Positions 17,902 to 28,200 of a stretch of DNA of 64,000 nt are shown here, piece after piece. Numbering within the stretch: position 1 is the stretch's first letter; each line of letters begins with the position of its first letter. The stretch lies in contig CAKZLI010000044.1 of NCBI GenBank assembly GCA_937125395.1, positions 1-64,000 on the forward strand, written 5' to 3'. The position numbers and the translations under genes were made by a program. Source of the stretch: an uncultured Glaciecola sp. (GTDB lineage: Bacteria > Pseudomonadota > Gammaproteobacteria > Enterobacterales > Alteromonadaceae). The notes beneath the pieces were generated by a model, which saw only the letters and a list, made by a program, of their open reading frames with translations, was not told the origin of the DNA and did no database searches.

Positions 17902-19017
17902 TTATGGAATATGCTGAGATGCAAGATATGCGTGTGACTGCATCTCTTGTAAGCGTGATAAGCAACGTTTAAATTCAAACGCCAATCGCCCATCTACATA
18001 TAAATCTTCTAACGGTGATTCAGCCGAAATAATTAATTTAACATTGCGCTCATAAAACTCATCAACCATGGCTATAAAACGCCGTGCGATATCATCCATA
18101 CTCTGGTCCATCTGCTCGACATTCGCTAACAGTACCGTATGATAAATACGACTGATCTCCATATAATCACGCTGTGAGCGTGGCCCGTCACACATTGCTC
18201 GATACTCAATCATCAGTACCCCATCAGCGTGACGTAACGCCGGTATTCTGCGCCCTTCAATATCAATGGTTTGATTATCAGTTCCGATTTCAGGTGCTAG
18301 TTGAGTAAAGTAAGCATTTAAATTAGTCGTGGCTGCAGCATCTAACGGATAATGATAAATCTCGGCTTGTTCTAATGTCCGTAACCGATAATCAATGCCA
18401 CTATCAACATTCACAACACGCGTATTTTGATTGATTAACTCAATGGCTGGCAAAAATCGGGCTCGCTGCAACCCATTACGATATAACTCATCGGGAATGA
18501 TATTAGAGGTGGCAACCAAGACAATACCACGCGCAAACAATGCTTGCATTAATGTGCTCAGAATCATCGCATCGGTGATATCCGACACAAAAAATTCATC
18601 AAAACATATCACACGAGTCTCTGCCGCAAGTCGATCAGCAACAATTTCAAGCGGATCTGATTGACCCGCTAGGGTTGTCAACTCTTGATGGACGCGGTGC
18701 ATAAACCGATGAAAATGAATGCGCATTTTTTGTTTAAATGGCAAACACTCATAAAACGTATCAACCAAATAGGTTTTGCCTCGCCCCACGCCACCCCAAA
18801 AGTAAATACCTTGAATACTGGGTTTAGACATCCCCTTACCAAACTTGGCGCGGATCTTTACTCGCCATTTGAGTTTTTTGGGCGGTGAGGTTAATTCATC
18901 ATATAAACGCTGTAGTTCTTGCACAGCATTTGCTTGTGCCGGATCATGTGAAAAACCAGATTGGGTAAGGTCTAGCTGGTATTTTTCCCAAGGGGTCATT
19001 GTGGAGATATCTGGCAC
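17902..19017 (-). CDS. zapE: Cell-division ATPase ZapE (AFG1 family)
   Basis: ZapE is a Z-ring-associated AFG1-type ATPase that modulates FtsZ polymers, mainly under low oxygen or heat stress. The 371 residues include Walker A (GIYFWGGVGRGKTYLVD), MRIHFHRFMHRVH, Walker B (VICFDEFFVSDITDAMIL), sensor 1 (LVATSNIIPDELYRNGLQR) and a final RLAFEFKRCLSRLQEMQ. This matches the family end to end. It is divergent from zapG, and zapE-zapG-degQ-degS is a conserved neighbourhood in Enterobacterales and related orders. Confidence 0.95.
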   Translation of the reverse strand: MPDISTMTPWEKYQLDLTQSGFSHDPAQANAVQELQRLYDELTSPPKKLKWRVKIRAKFGKGMSKPSIQGIYFWGGVGRGKTYLVDTFYECLPFKQKMRIHFHRFMHRVHQELTTLAGQSDPLEIVADRLAAETRVICFDEFFVSDITDAMILSTLMQALFARGIVLVATSNIIPDELYRNGLQRARFLPAIELINQNTRVVNVDSGIDYRLRTLEQAEIYHYPLDAAATTNLNAYFTQLAPEIGTDNQTIDIEGRRIPALRHADGVLMIEYRAMCDGPRSQRDYMEISRIYHTVLLANVEQMDQSMDDIARRFIAMVDEFYERNVKLIISAESPLEDLYVDGRLAFEFKRCLSRLQEMQSHAYLASQHIP

Positions 19018-19163
19018 TGAGCATCCTGTGACTAAAAAAATTCATACATATATCGTGTATCTTACAATGTTTTTCCTTTATTATAAATATGATACTCACG
19101 TAGCAAAGATATGTTGTACAATGTTTGCTATAGTTTTCCTTGGCTTAATTCAGGTTGTAAAAT

Positions 19164-19577
19164 ATGCAAGAAATCATCATCTACATTGCTTTATTAATTG
19201 TTGGCTTAGTAATCGGTATGGTCATCGCTAAAGCGTCATTTTCCTCAGACCGTCAGTCCCAACATCAAACCGTCAAAGCAGAGCAAGAACAAGTTATGTT
19301 GGCACAATTACGTAACCAACTCAGCGCAGCAAAAGAGTCAATGTTAGTCGTCGAATCACAAACTGCTCAGTTACAAGACCAACTGACTGAGTTCGATTAC
19401 ATTCTCTCCAGCTATGAAAAACAAGAAGAACAACCAAAAATTACGTTCTTTGGTGAACATGCTTCCCCTTACTTACGTATGAAGGATCAGTCTAAACGAG
19501 AAAAGACGAATACAGAGTCTCAGCCACGTGATTTTTCTAGCTCTAGCTCAGGTTTATTTAACGGCGTCGAAAAATAA
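19164..19577 (+). CDS. zapG: Envelope/division protein ZapG (YhcB, DUF1043)
   Basis: The protein is a single-pass inner-membrane coiled-coil factor that links division and envelope synthesis. The 137 residues begin with one membrane segment (IIIYIALLIVGLVIGMVIAK). A long helix follows (residues 35-80, HQTVKAEQEQVMLAQLRNQL, with the family DYILSSYEKQ), then a disordered polar tail. DegQ lies about 90 bases downstream, and the order agrees with E. coli yhcB-degQ-degS. Confidence 0.92.
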   Translation: MQEIIIYIALLIVGLVIGMVIAKASFSSDRQSQHQTVKAEQEQVMLAQLRNQLSAAKESMLVVESQTAQLQDQLTEFDYILSSYEKQEEQPKITFFGEHASPYLRMKDQSKREKTNTESQPRDFSSSSSGLFNGVEK

Positions 19578-19668
19578 TCCATATCAAGCGGAACTAAACC
19601 TCGTTGCTCCGACTCTGTTAAGTGAAATAACCGTAATATTTTTCTTTGCAACAGGAGCATGATTATCC

Positions 19669-21054
19669 ATGAAGTTATCATTTAAACGAGTGGCCGTTGT
19701 TTGTACTTTTATCAGTGCAACATTACTTGTCAATTTACCCGTTCAAGCTACCGCATCGGCGGGTTTTCCATTCTTTTCATCAGCGAGTGATGAAGTCCCT
19801 TCTTTAGCACCAATGCTTGAATCTGCAATGCCTGCGGTAGTGAGCATTAACGTAGAAGGCACTCAAGTCTCGCGCCAACGTGTGCCAGAGATGTTTCGTA
19901 ACTTCTTTGGTGGACAAGGTGAGCAAGTCCAAGAACGTCCATTTAGAAGCCTTGGCTCAGGTGTGATTATTGACGCCAAGCAAGGGTATATCGTTACCAA
20001 TGCGCATGTCGTTAAAGACGCAGATGAGATATTAGTGACGTTAACTGATGGTCGTGAGTTCACAGGCACTAAGCTGGGTGAAGACGAGCAGTCAGATATT
20101 GCACTACTCAAAATCGAAGCCAAAGAGCTCACCGCTATGCCGCTAGCTAATTCTGATAAATTGCGTGTTGGCGATTTTGTTATTGCGATTGGCAATCCGT
20201 TTGGCTTATCGCAAACCGTGACTTCTGGTATTGTCAGTGCACTAGGGCGCACAGGAATTAACATGGGTGGGCTAGAAAACTTCATCCAAACTGATGCTGC
20301 GATTAACCGCGGCAACTCGGGTGGTGCACTAGTAAACCTTAAAGGTGAACTGGTAGGGATTAATGCTGCGATATTTTCCCCTGGTAGAGACGCCGGTAAT
20401 GTGGGTATTGGTTTTGCGATCCCTAGCAACATGATGAAAAATCTCGTTGACCAAATCAGTGAGTTTGGTGAAGTCCGTCGAGGTCTATTAGGCATCATTG
20501 GTAACGACGTTGATGCGGGACTGGCTGAAGCATTTAACTCTGATGTCAACAAAGGGGCGTTTGTTGCTGAAGTCACCCCTGATTCAGCTGCCAAGGCAGC
20601 AGGCATTGAAGCGGGTGATATCATTACCGCAATTAACGGCAAAACCTTAGGCAGCTTTGCCGAACTGCGAGCCAAAGTATCTAGCATGGGTGCTGGCGCT
20701 GAATTGAGTCTAACGTTGATCCGTCAAGGTAAAGAAGTCAATGTCGCCGTGATCTTAGGCGATGCCGGTGACACAGCCAAAACAGCTGCTCAAATTCATC
20801 CTGCGTTTACAGGTGCTACATTTGAAAATGGCACTGACATCAGCGGAAATGCAGGTGTGCTCGTGTCTGACATAGAAGCTGGCAGCCCAGCCCTACGTTT
20901 TGGATTACGCAAAGGTGACGTCATCATTGGGGTTAATCGACAACGGGTGAATAATCTGGTTGAGTTGACCAAGCGCTTAGAAGACAGTGATGAGCAAGTG
21001 ATGGCAATTAACATTAGACGTGGTGAAACAACACTCTATTTGGTTATCCGCTAA
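19669..21054 (+). CDS. degQ: Periplasmic serine protease/chaperone DegQ (HtrA family)
   Basis: HtrA proteases degrade or hold misfolded envelope proteins. The 461-residue precursor has a signal peptide (about residues 1-30), then a trypsin-like domain with His113 (VTNAHVV), Asp143 (SDIALLKI) and Ser217 (RGNSGGAL). Two PDZ domains follow, the first near residues 270-360 (SEFGEVRRGLLGIIG), the second ending at the C-terminus. Two PDZ domains and the moderate Q-linker-free loop (MFRNFFGGQGEQVQERP) fit DegQ better than DegP. The gene lies directly upstream of degS, separated by a terminator, as in E. coli. Confidence 0.95.
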   Translation: MKLSFKRVAVVCTFISATLLVNLPVQATASAGFPFFSSASDEVPSLAPMLESAMPAVVSINVEGTQVSRQRVPEMFRNFFGGQGEQVQERPFRSLGSGVIIDAKQGYIVTNAHVVKDADEILVTLTDGREFTGTKLGEDEQSDIALLKIEAKELTAMPLANSDKLRVGDFVIAIGNPFGLSQTVTSGIVSALGRTGINMGGLENFIQTDAAINRGNSGGALVNLKGELVGINAAIFSPGRDAGNVGIGFAIPSNMMKNLVDQISEFGEVRRGLLGIIGNDVDAGLAEAFNSDVNKGAFVAEVTPDSAAKAAGIEAGDIITAINGKTLGSFAELRAKVSSMGAGAELSLTLIRQGKEVNVAVILGDAGDTAKTAAQIHPAFTGATFENGTDISGNAGVLVSDIEAGSPALRFGLRKGDVIIGVNRQRVNNLVELTKRLEDSDEQVMAINIRRGETTLYLVIR

Positions 21055-21081
21055 CGCTCAAGTCATATAATTAAGCAAAAC

Positions 21082-21118
21082 AGCCGATATTAAACTTTCG
21101 TTTTGTGTCGGCTTTTTT
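21082..21118 (+). terminator. Rho-independent terminator after degQ
   Basis: AGCCGA at 21082-21087 pairs with TCGGCT at 21108-21113, followed by a T-run. degS begins about 50 bases later, so degS needs its own promoter or read-through. Confidence 0.8.
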
Positions 21119-21166
21119 ATATTCGGTTGCATGTGATACACTGCGTTCACTTATTTTTTGATTTAT

Positions 21167-22240
21167 ATGGCTGTCGTTATGCCCGGACAACGCATTCTTT
21201 GGTTTTTCTTTCGTTCAATCGTTATCGGTGCCATTGTTGCTTCATTGATATTACTCTTAGTACCTGAATTGCGCCAAGGCAGTGGTATTGATTTTGATCG
21301 GATATTTCAAAGCGAACCTGTCTCAAATCGCCTTTCCCATTACGATGCTATCTCACGATCAGCTCCCTCAGTAGTCAATATCTATAGCGTCAGTATCGAG
21401 TCTAATGGTCTTTATAGTAATACATCTCGTGAACGCACCAATCTAGGCTCTGGTGTCATTATGACTGAGGATGGCTATATCTTAACGTGTCATCATGTGA
21501 TCAATAATGCATCCAGTATTTATGTCGCGATGCAAGATAGCCGTTTATTTGAAGCTCAGATAGTCGGTTATGATTTATTTACTGATTTAGCCGTACTCAA
21601 AATCAGTGCTGATAATCTGCATGCAATTCCCAAACTGGCTAATCCCAACACACGCGTGGGCGATGTGGTGATGGCCATTGGTAATCCTTATAATTTAGGA
21701 CAGACCATTACTCAAGGTATTGTGTCGCGAACTGGGCGCAATGGCTTAGCCAATTATGTTGATTTTATTCAAACAGATGCTGTATTAAACCAAGGCAATT
21801 CAGGTGGTGCATTAGTAGATTCAGAAGGGTATTTATTGGGGATCACCAACGCTAATTTTAAAACCTTTGATGCACAACGACGGATAAGAGATGTAAATGG
21901 CGTTAATTTTGCGGTGCCGTATGAACTAGCGGATCGCGTCATGTCAGATATCATTACGCATGGTAAAGTCACCCGAGGACAACTCGGCTTTGCTGGAAAT
22001 GAATTTCAAGGGCAAGATGGCATCATCATATCGAATATTGTGAGTGGTAGCCCTGCAGATTTAGCAGGATTACAAATCAATGATATTTTATTAGCGATTG
22101 GTACCCAGCCTATCATTGGCGCTTCTGATGCCTTGGATATGATTGCAGAAACACCACCCGGTACGGTGCTTTTACTCAAAATCAAACGTCAAGACCGCTT
22201 ATTGACTATTCAAGTTACTGTCGGAGAGCTAACTTTATAA
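21167..22240 (+). CDS. degS: Membrane-anchored site-1 protease DegS
   Basis: DegS senses unfolded outer-membrane proteins through its PDZ domain and makes the first cut in RseA, releasing sigma-E. From the ATG at 21167 it has 357 residues: an N-terminal anchor (ILWFFFRSIVIGAIVASLIL), a protease domain with His110 (TCHHVI), Asp140 (FTDLAVLKI) and Ser212 (QGNSGGALVD), and a single PDZ domain. One PDZ and a membrane anchor separate it from DegQ. The longest frame begins with TTG at 21158, and an ATG at 21179 is also possible. None of the three has a clear ribosome binding site, so the start is uncertain. Confidence 0.93.
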   Translation: MAVVMPGQRILWFFFRSIVIGAIVASLILLLVPELRQGSGIDFDRIFQSEPVSNRLSHYDAISRSAPSVVNIYSVSIESNGLYSNTSRERTNLGSGVIMTEDGYILTCHHVINNASSIYVAMQDSRLFEAQIVGYDLFTDLAVLKISADNLHAIPKLANPNTRVGDVVMAIGNPYNLGQTITQGIVSRTGRNGLANYVDFIQTDAVLNQGNSGGALVDSEGYLLGITNANFKTFDAQRRIRDVNGVNFAVPYELADRVMSDIITHGKVTRGQLGFAGNEFQGQDGIIISNIVSGSPADLAGLQINDILLAIGTQPIIGASDALDMIAETPPGTVLLLKIKRQDRLLTIQVTVGELTL

Positions 22241-22263
22241 GCCAGCTCATTGTGCTAATTAGC

Positions 22264-24624
22264 TCAATCGACAAACGCTTGAGCAGCGACCCACTTCTCA
22301 TAGGTTTCTACATCTTGTAAGATAGCGGCATCAAGCTGATCAACCCATTCATGCACATTTTTCCACCACGTTGGATGGTCTCCTTGTTGGATCTGGTTCG
22401 CGATCTTTTGGATACGACTCAGTCCAATTGAACTAGCGGCTCCCTTGATCTTATGAGCTTGTGAGCACACATCATCTTTATCTTTGGCAGTTAAGCTGAT
22501 GTGTAAGATATCCATATATTCTGGGATCTTGTCCTTAAACACACCTAAGCTGGTGATCACCATTTCATGACCAATTGTATCCACTAAACTATGAATAAAT
22601 TCCAAGTCCATCGTATTGTTTACTGGTTTATTAGTATCTGCAGCATTGATTTCAATCGGTTCAATCGGTGCATCATAATTAGCAAACAGTTCATTAAGCA
22701 CTTTGATGACACGGGATTTTTTAATGGGTTTAGCGATTATGTCATCCATACCATTTTGTAAATACTCTTCCCGCTTTTTAATCACATTTGCAGTTAGGGC
22801 AACGATAGGTGTCTGCATCACTAAATCTTCTTGAATGACAATATCAGCAACATCAAAGCCCGTCATATCTGGTAATTGAATATCTAATAAGATTAAATCG
22901 TAGGTCGTGGTTCGGATTTTTTCAATCGCCTCCCCCCCAGTCATGGCGACATCGACATGTTGACCGAGTTTTTCTAATAACGCCTTCGCTACCATCACAT
23001 TGAGTTCGATGTCTTCAACTAATAGAATATTAAGGCCTTGTACTTGCAACGCTTCACGCACACGTGGCTTCTTGCTGATAGCCATAGGTATATCGATGAT
23101 GAATTGAGTCCCTTTACCCAGCTCTGATTTAACCTCTATCGTGCCCCCCATGCGATCGACCATTTCTTTACAAATAGCGAGACCAATCCCGGTACCTGTG
23201 GCAGATTGGTGATCAGGGTGATCAACTTGATAATACATGGCAAAGATTTTATCAATGTCTTCCTGAGGGATACCGACTCCAGTATCAGCGACTTCAAATC
23301 GTACATTACTGGTTTTATTATCTGGTAATACTTGTGCAGATACGTCTAACGTGACATGTCCTTTTTGGGTAAATTTAATCGCATTAAACAACATATTCCA
23401 CAGAATCTGACGTAAGCGTGTTCCATCAACCTCTACATATTCAGGTACCGGTTGATGGACTTTACTCACAAATTTAAGCTGTTTATCCGCGGCTAACAAC
23501 TCGATGACACTGCTTAACTCATCGGTAAATTTACTCAATGAAAAGGTCTTGTAAGACAGCTCGATTTTATCACGGTCAAGCTTATCTAAATCGATAATAT
23601 CGTTAAAAATATTCCCTAACGTAATGGCACTTGCATACACGGTACTGATCCAGGTGAACTGCTCGTCCGTCAGCTCTGTATCGCGAAGCATCCGTGATAA
23701 ACCGACGATACCGTTAAGAGGGGTGCGCAACTCATGGGATATCGTAGCAATAAATTTGGTTTTGTCTTTACTGGCTTTTTCTGCGGCTTTTTCAGCTTTC
23801 ATCCGTTCAGTCATATCTCGACCGAATGCCAATAAACCCAAACGACCACCTTCGTGATCAAAGAATGGTACCTTGCGCATTTCAAAAAATCGGCGTTTGC
23901 CATCTGGAAACCGTAACCAAAGTTCTTCGGTCACACTGATGTTTTTTTCGAGTACTTCACTATCCGAGCGCACGACTTCAGTTGCTAACTCTTCATCGTA
24001 TACTTCGTGAGGGGTGAGACCTAATAACTGATCTTCGGTGCGTCCAGTGAGTTCTTCAGCCACTCGATTACAACCCGCAAATTGCCCTTCTTCATTTCTA
24101 AAATAAATTAAATCAGGTGATGCATCAATTATTGAGCGTAATAGCGTTGATAAGCGGCGAGCCTGGATCTCTTGTTCGGATTTTTCGCGAATTTCGATCT
24201 CTAGCGCTTTGAATACTTTTTCACGTTCAAGCTGGGCGTCTTTGCGTTGCTCAATCTCAAAGTTAAGCTGCTTAACATTATTTTGTAACTCACGGTTTAA
24301 TAAAATATCTTCTTCTCGCAGACTCTCCAACTCACCGATCACTTCTTTTAAATGGACTCGAGATAGCTCAAGTTGTTTAACCAACTCACTAAAAAAATAC
24401 AAAATCCAAGGAGCTGATAGCATGGTCAATATAATCGCACTGACAAAATCTTCAATCTTGGGAGTATTGCCTAAACTAGTGCGGACCATATAAGAGCCGC
24501 CGATAGTGAACAATAAGGTGATGACGACAAACAACAAGCTTAACTTAACAGTTCCATGGTGTTCGACAAAGCGAGAAAAACGAAACGCCCATGAATGTGA
24601 ATGAGTAGATAGTTCTGTATGCAT
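22264..24624 (-). CDS. arcB: Aerobic respiration control tripartite sensor kinase ArcB
   Basis: ArcB phosphorylates ArcA when the quinone pool is reduced, adjusting respiratory and TCA-cycle genes. The 786 residues contain two membrane helices (about 27-47 and 60-80), a coiled linker (90-155), a PAS domain (about 158-275), a kinase domain with H297 (ATISHELRTPLNG), the ATP-binding site (VADTGVGIP, GTGIGLAICKEM), a receiver with D581 (LILLDIQLPDMTGF) and an Hpt domain with H724 (SQAHKIKGAASSIG). Cys185 in FAGCNRVAEEL aligns with E. coli redox Cys180. The position of Cys241 is a Phe (GKRRFFEMRKVP), so the known pair of redox cysteines is incomplete. It diverges from gltB across 630 bases. Confidence 0.95.
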   Translation of the reverse strand: MHTELSTHSHSWAFRFSRFVEHHGTVKLSLLFVVITLLFTIGGSYMVRTSLGNTPKIEDFVSAIILTMLSAPWILYFFSELVKQLELSRVHLKEVIGELESLREEDILLNRELQNNVKQLNFEIEQRKDAQLEREKVFKALEIEIREKSEQEIQARRLSTLLRSIIDASPDLIYFRNEEGQFAGCNRVAEELTGRTEDQLLGLTPHEVYDEELATEVVRSDSEVLEKNISVTEELWLRFPDGKRRFFEMRKVPFFDHEGGRLGLLAFGRDMTERMKAEKAAEKASKDKTKFIATISHELRTPLNGIVGLSRMLRDTELTDEQFTWISTVYASAITLGNIFNDIIDLDKLDRDKIELSYKTFSLSKFTDELSSVIELLAADKQLKFVSKVHQPVPEYVEVDGTRLRQILWNMLFNAIKFTQKGHVTLDVSAQVLPDNKTSNVRFEVADTGVGIPQEDIDKIFAMYYQVDHPDHQSATGTGIGLAICKEMVDRMGGTIEVKSELGKGTQFIIDIPMAISKKPRVREALQVQGLNILLVEDIELNVMVAKALLEKLGQHVDVAMTGGEAIEKIRTTTYDLILLDIQLPDMTGFDVADIVIQEDLVMQTPIVALTANVIKKREEYLQNGMDDIIAKPIKKSRVIKVLNELFANYDAPIEPIEINAADTNKPVNNTMDLEFIHSLVDTIGHEMVITSLGVFKDKIPEYMDILHISLTAKDKDDVCSQAHKIKGAASSIGLSRIQKIANQIQQGDHPTWWKNVHEWVDQLDAAILQDVETYEKWVAAQAFVD

Positions 24625-25103
24625 AACAACAACGCAGTAAACAAAGATGGTGGAATTATATCAATCTATAGTAATGAAGTAACCTGCTAATTTTTTGTGA
24701 ACAACACCTAGTTGAACGCACCAAAAAATGCATAACAATGAAAATAACCGGACATAAATATGCAAAATGTTAAAAAATGTAACGTATCCAATGAGGATGA
24801 AAATTTTGTTTGGTCGCATCTGCAACCACATTAAATAATTAAATAAAACCAATAAAAACAGTCAAGTCACTGTTTTATAATGATTTAATGAATCAACCAA
24901 AAACTTGCTATTGAGGATATACAAACTAACATTTGATCTATGAGCAACAAAATAGTATTTTGTTTAATCTACCAATATAGATTGCATAAAAATTCTAATA
25001 TCTGCTGGTTGCCGAACACGACAATGACGTCATTTGTTAACGCCCTACAAAGCATTACAAGTTCATGGTTTTTATGGATAGAACCGCTAAATGAACGCTT
25101 CTA

Positions 25104-25131
25104 TTGACAGTAAGAAGCTTTTTTTTAAGAT
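25104..25131 (+). promoter_or_regulatory. Probable sigma-70 promoter of gltBD
   Basis: TTGACA at 25104-25109 and TAAGAT at 25126-25131 are separated by 16 bases. A start near 25138 would give a leader of about 117 bases before the gltB ATG. The -35 is a perfect consensus; the -10 matches in most positions. Confidence 0.6.
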
Positions 25132-25140
25132 ACATACAAA

Positions 25141-25162
25141 CTGATGTTATCAATAACATCAG
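25141..25162 (+). other. Hairpin at the very start of the predicted gltBD leader
   Basis: CTGATGTTAT at 25141-25150 is the exact reverse complement of ATAACATCAG at 25153-25162. The following bases are T-rich (TTTTTGTCGTTTTATTTTTT). If the promoter call is right, the hairpin would form within the first 25 bases of the mRNA. It could be an early pause or terminator, a 5' stabilising stem, or an operator palindrome. Confidence 0.5.
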
Positions 25163-25227
25163 CGTGGTTTTTGTCGTTTTATTTTTTATATTCGCCAATG
25201 CAGGCAATGCGTCGAGCACTGCACTGA
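25144..25227 (+). CDS. Possible 27-residue leader peptide before gltB
   Basis: An ATG inside the hairpin opens a frame reading MLSITSAWFLSFYFLYSP and ending with TGA at 25225-25227. The aromatic run (W, F, F, Y, F, Y within ten codons) recalls attenuator leader peptides, but T-rich DNA yields Phe and Tyr codons by chance and there is no ribosome binding site. Treat as a weak candidate. Confidence 0.15.
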   Translation: MLSITSAWFLSFYFLYSPMQAMRRALH

Positions 25228-25254
25228 TTGCGCTCATAATGTGGAGAGAGTCCT

Positions 25255-28200
25255 ATGAGTTTATATCATTCAACAGATTCAAAAGATAACTGTGGATTTG
25301 GTCTGATTGCACATACCCAAGGCGAAGCAAGCCATCGCTTAGTTACGACGGCGATTGAAGGCTTAGACCGGATGCAACATCGAGGTGGGATTGCTGCTGA
25401 TGGCAAAACGGGTGATGGTTGTGGTTTATTAATTGCTAAGCCTGATTCGTTTTTTCGAGATATTGCCGCTCAAAAACAGTGGCGTTTAAATGATAATTAT
25501 TCTGTCGGCATGGTCTTTTTATCGCAAGACCCTGTTTTGGCGCAACAAGCGCGAACTGTATTAAATGAAGAGATCACGCGTGAAACTCTCAGCATAGTTG
25601 GTTGGCGAGAAGTCCCTGTTGATAAATCTGTCTTGGGTGAGTTGGCTTTATCTGGCGTACCTCAAATCGAACATGTGTTTGTCAATGCGCCGAGCGGTTG
25701 GTTAACGACAGATATTGAGCGCCGTTTATACATGGCCCGTCGTCGTGCTGAAAAACGTTTGGCTGATGATGTTGATTTTTATGTGGCCTGTTTGTCTGGA
25801 TTAGTGACTGTCTATAAAGGGCTGGTCATGCCAAAAGATCTGCCTGCTTTTTACGCCGATCTAGCAGATGAGCGCATGGCATCAAGTATTTGTGTCTTCC
25901 ACCAACGCTTTTCAACCAATACACTGCCGCGCTGGCCACTGGCTCAGCCGTTTCGATACCTTGCCCACAATGGTGAAATCAATACGATCAAAGGTAATCG
26001 GGATTGGGCTTTGGCGCGGATGTCTAAATTTTCGACACCGTTATTACCTGATCTAAAAGACGCGGCCCCGTTTGTGAATACCACAGGCTCGGATTCGTCC
26101 TCACTGGATAACATGCTTGAGTTGTTTTTGGCAGGTGGTATGGATCTGTTTCGCGCAATGCGCTTACTTGTGCCACCGGCATATCAAAACAACAGCACGA
26201 TGGATGATGACCTGCGTGCATTTTATGAGTTTAACTCAATGCATATGGAACCGTGGGATGGCCCAGCCGGTATCGTCTTGACCAATGGCCGCCATGTTGC
26301 CTGTAATCTTGACCGGAATGGTTTACGTCCAGCCCGTTATGTCATCACTCACGATGGGTTAATTACATTAGCATCCGAAATCGGTATTTGGGATTACGCA
26401 GAGACCGATGTAGTCGAAAAAGGCCGTGTCGGTCCGGGCGAAATGCTAGCAGTTGATACGCTTGAAGGTAAAATATGGCGTTCAACCGAAATCGATGATG
26501 TACTCAAAAAACAACACCCATACAAAGAATGGCTGAATGAACATATCCGTCATTTAACACCTATTGAGCAATGTGACGCCCATTTAATTGGACAACGTGC
26601 ATTTGATGATGATCGCATGGCGGTCTTCCACAAACTCTTTAATTATTCGTACGAAGAGATCCAACAAGTCGTCAAAGTCCTAGCTAAAGATGGACAAGAA
26701 GCCGTTGGTTCTATGGGTGATGACACGCCAATGGCTGTGATGTCTTCTAAAGTGCGTACGATGTATGATTATTTCCGTCAGCAATTTGCACAAGTTACCA
26801 ATCCACCGATCGATCCTCTGCGTGAAAACCACGTCATGTCATTAGCGACCTGTATTGGTCGTGAGCAGAATGTATTTAATGAAACCGGAGGGCATGCTGA
26901 TCGGGTTATCTTTAACTCACCAGTGTTGATGTACACCGATTTACGTCAACTGCGTAACCTTGACCAAGAACATTACTATTCAGAAAAAGTATCGTTAAAT
27001 TACTTACCCGATGAAGGCTTAGAGCATGCCATTATCCGAGTTTGTGACGAAGTTGAAGCCTTAGTCCGTGATAAACGCGCCGCCTTTGTTATTTTATCTG
27101 ACAGAGATATTGCAATAGACCGTATCCCGATACCTGCCGCTATGGCAGTGGGTGCTGTACAAAAACGATTGGTAGAGCAGCAATTGCGTTGTGATGCCAA
27201 CATCGTTGTCGAGACCGCATCAGCTCGTGATCCGCATCATTTTGCAGTATTGATTGGATTGGGTGCAACGGCAATTTATCCGTTTTTAGCATATGAAACC
27301 ATTGAGCAATTAGCGACTAATAAAGAGCTTGATAACACGCCAATGGAAGCGATGTTGAATTACCGCAAAGGGATCAACAAAGGTTTATTCAAAATCATGT
27401 CCAAAATGGGCATCAGTACGGTTGCCTCTTATCGTTCATCAAAGCTGTTTGAAGGAATTGGGATCAGTGCTGATGTCATGCGATTGTGCTTCCAAGGTGT
27501 GGTGAGTCGTTTGCAGGGGGCAAGTTTTGAAGAATTCCAGCAAGATGCGCTCAATAATCAGCGTATTGCATGGTTAAAACGCAAGCCGATGAGCCATGGT
27601 GGATTGCTCAAATATGTGTATGATGGTGAATATCATGCATACAACCCTGATGTTGTTAAGTCTTTGCAACAAGCGGTAGTCAGCGGTAACTATGAAGATT
27701 ACAAAGTATTTTCTGCATTAGTTAATGACCGCTCGCCTGCGCACCTACGTGACTTATTAGGCTTTAATTTTGCTCAGCAAAGTATTGATATTGATGAAGT
27801 TGAATCAGCGCAAAGCTTATATTCACGCTTTGATACAGCCGCCATGTCAATGGGATCATTATCGCCAGAAGCCCATGAAGCTCTTGCTATTGCAATGAAC
27901 CGCTTAGGTGGGCAATCAAATTCTGGTGAAGGTGGCGAAGACCCAGCACGCTTTAACACTGAAAAAAATTCAAAAATAAAACAAGTTGCCTCTGGGCGAT
28001 TTGGTGTGACCCCGCACTATTTGATGAATGCAACCGTCATTCAAATCAAAGTAGCACAAGGCGCTAAGCCTGGTGAAGGTGGTCAGTTACCGGGTGATAA
28101 AGTCAATAAATACATCGCAGAACTGCGTTATTCGGTGCCGGGTGTTACATTGATTTCTCCGCCACCGCATCATGATATTTACTCAATTGAAGATCTTGCA

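Larger units (their letters stand above)
24625..25254. other. Long AT-rich arcB/gltB divergent intergenic region
   Basis: There is no convincing conserved gene in these 630 bases. On the arcB side a TATAAT -10 lies at 24655-24660 (minus strand) with a weak -35. The middle (about 24680-25030) is very AT-rich with no clear motif, and the short ORFs across it have unnatural compositions. On the gltB side there are a promoter (25104-25131), a hairpin (25141-25162) and a 27-codon frame, listed separately. The unusual length leaves room for regulators such as Lrp, ArcA or NtrC, but I cannot place a specific site. Confidence 0.6.

Noticed and set aside
19863..20687. Long minus-strand frame of 274 codons
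   Set aside because: It is the shadow of degQ, whose catalytic triad and PDZ domains are intact on the plus strand.
24661..24852. 63-codon minus-strand frame upstream of arcB
   Set aside because: It covers the likely arcB promoter and has an unnatural, very AT-driven composition.
25104..25289. 61-codon frame running into gltB
   Set aside because: It begins with TTG at the -35 box of the predicted promoter and overlaps the gltB start out of frame.
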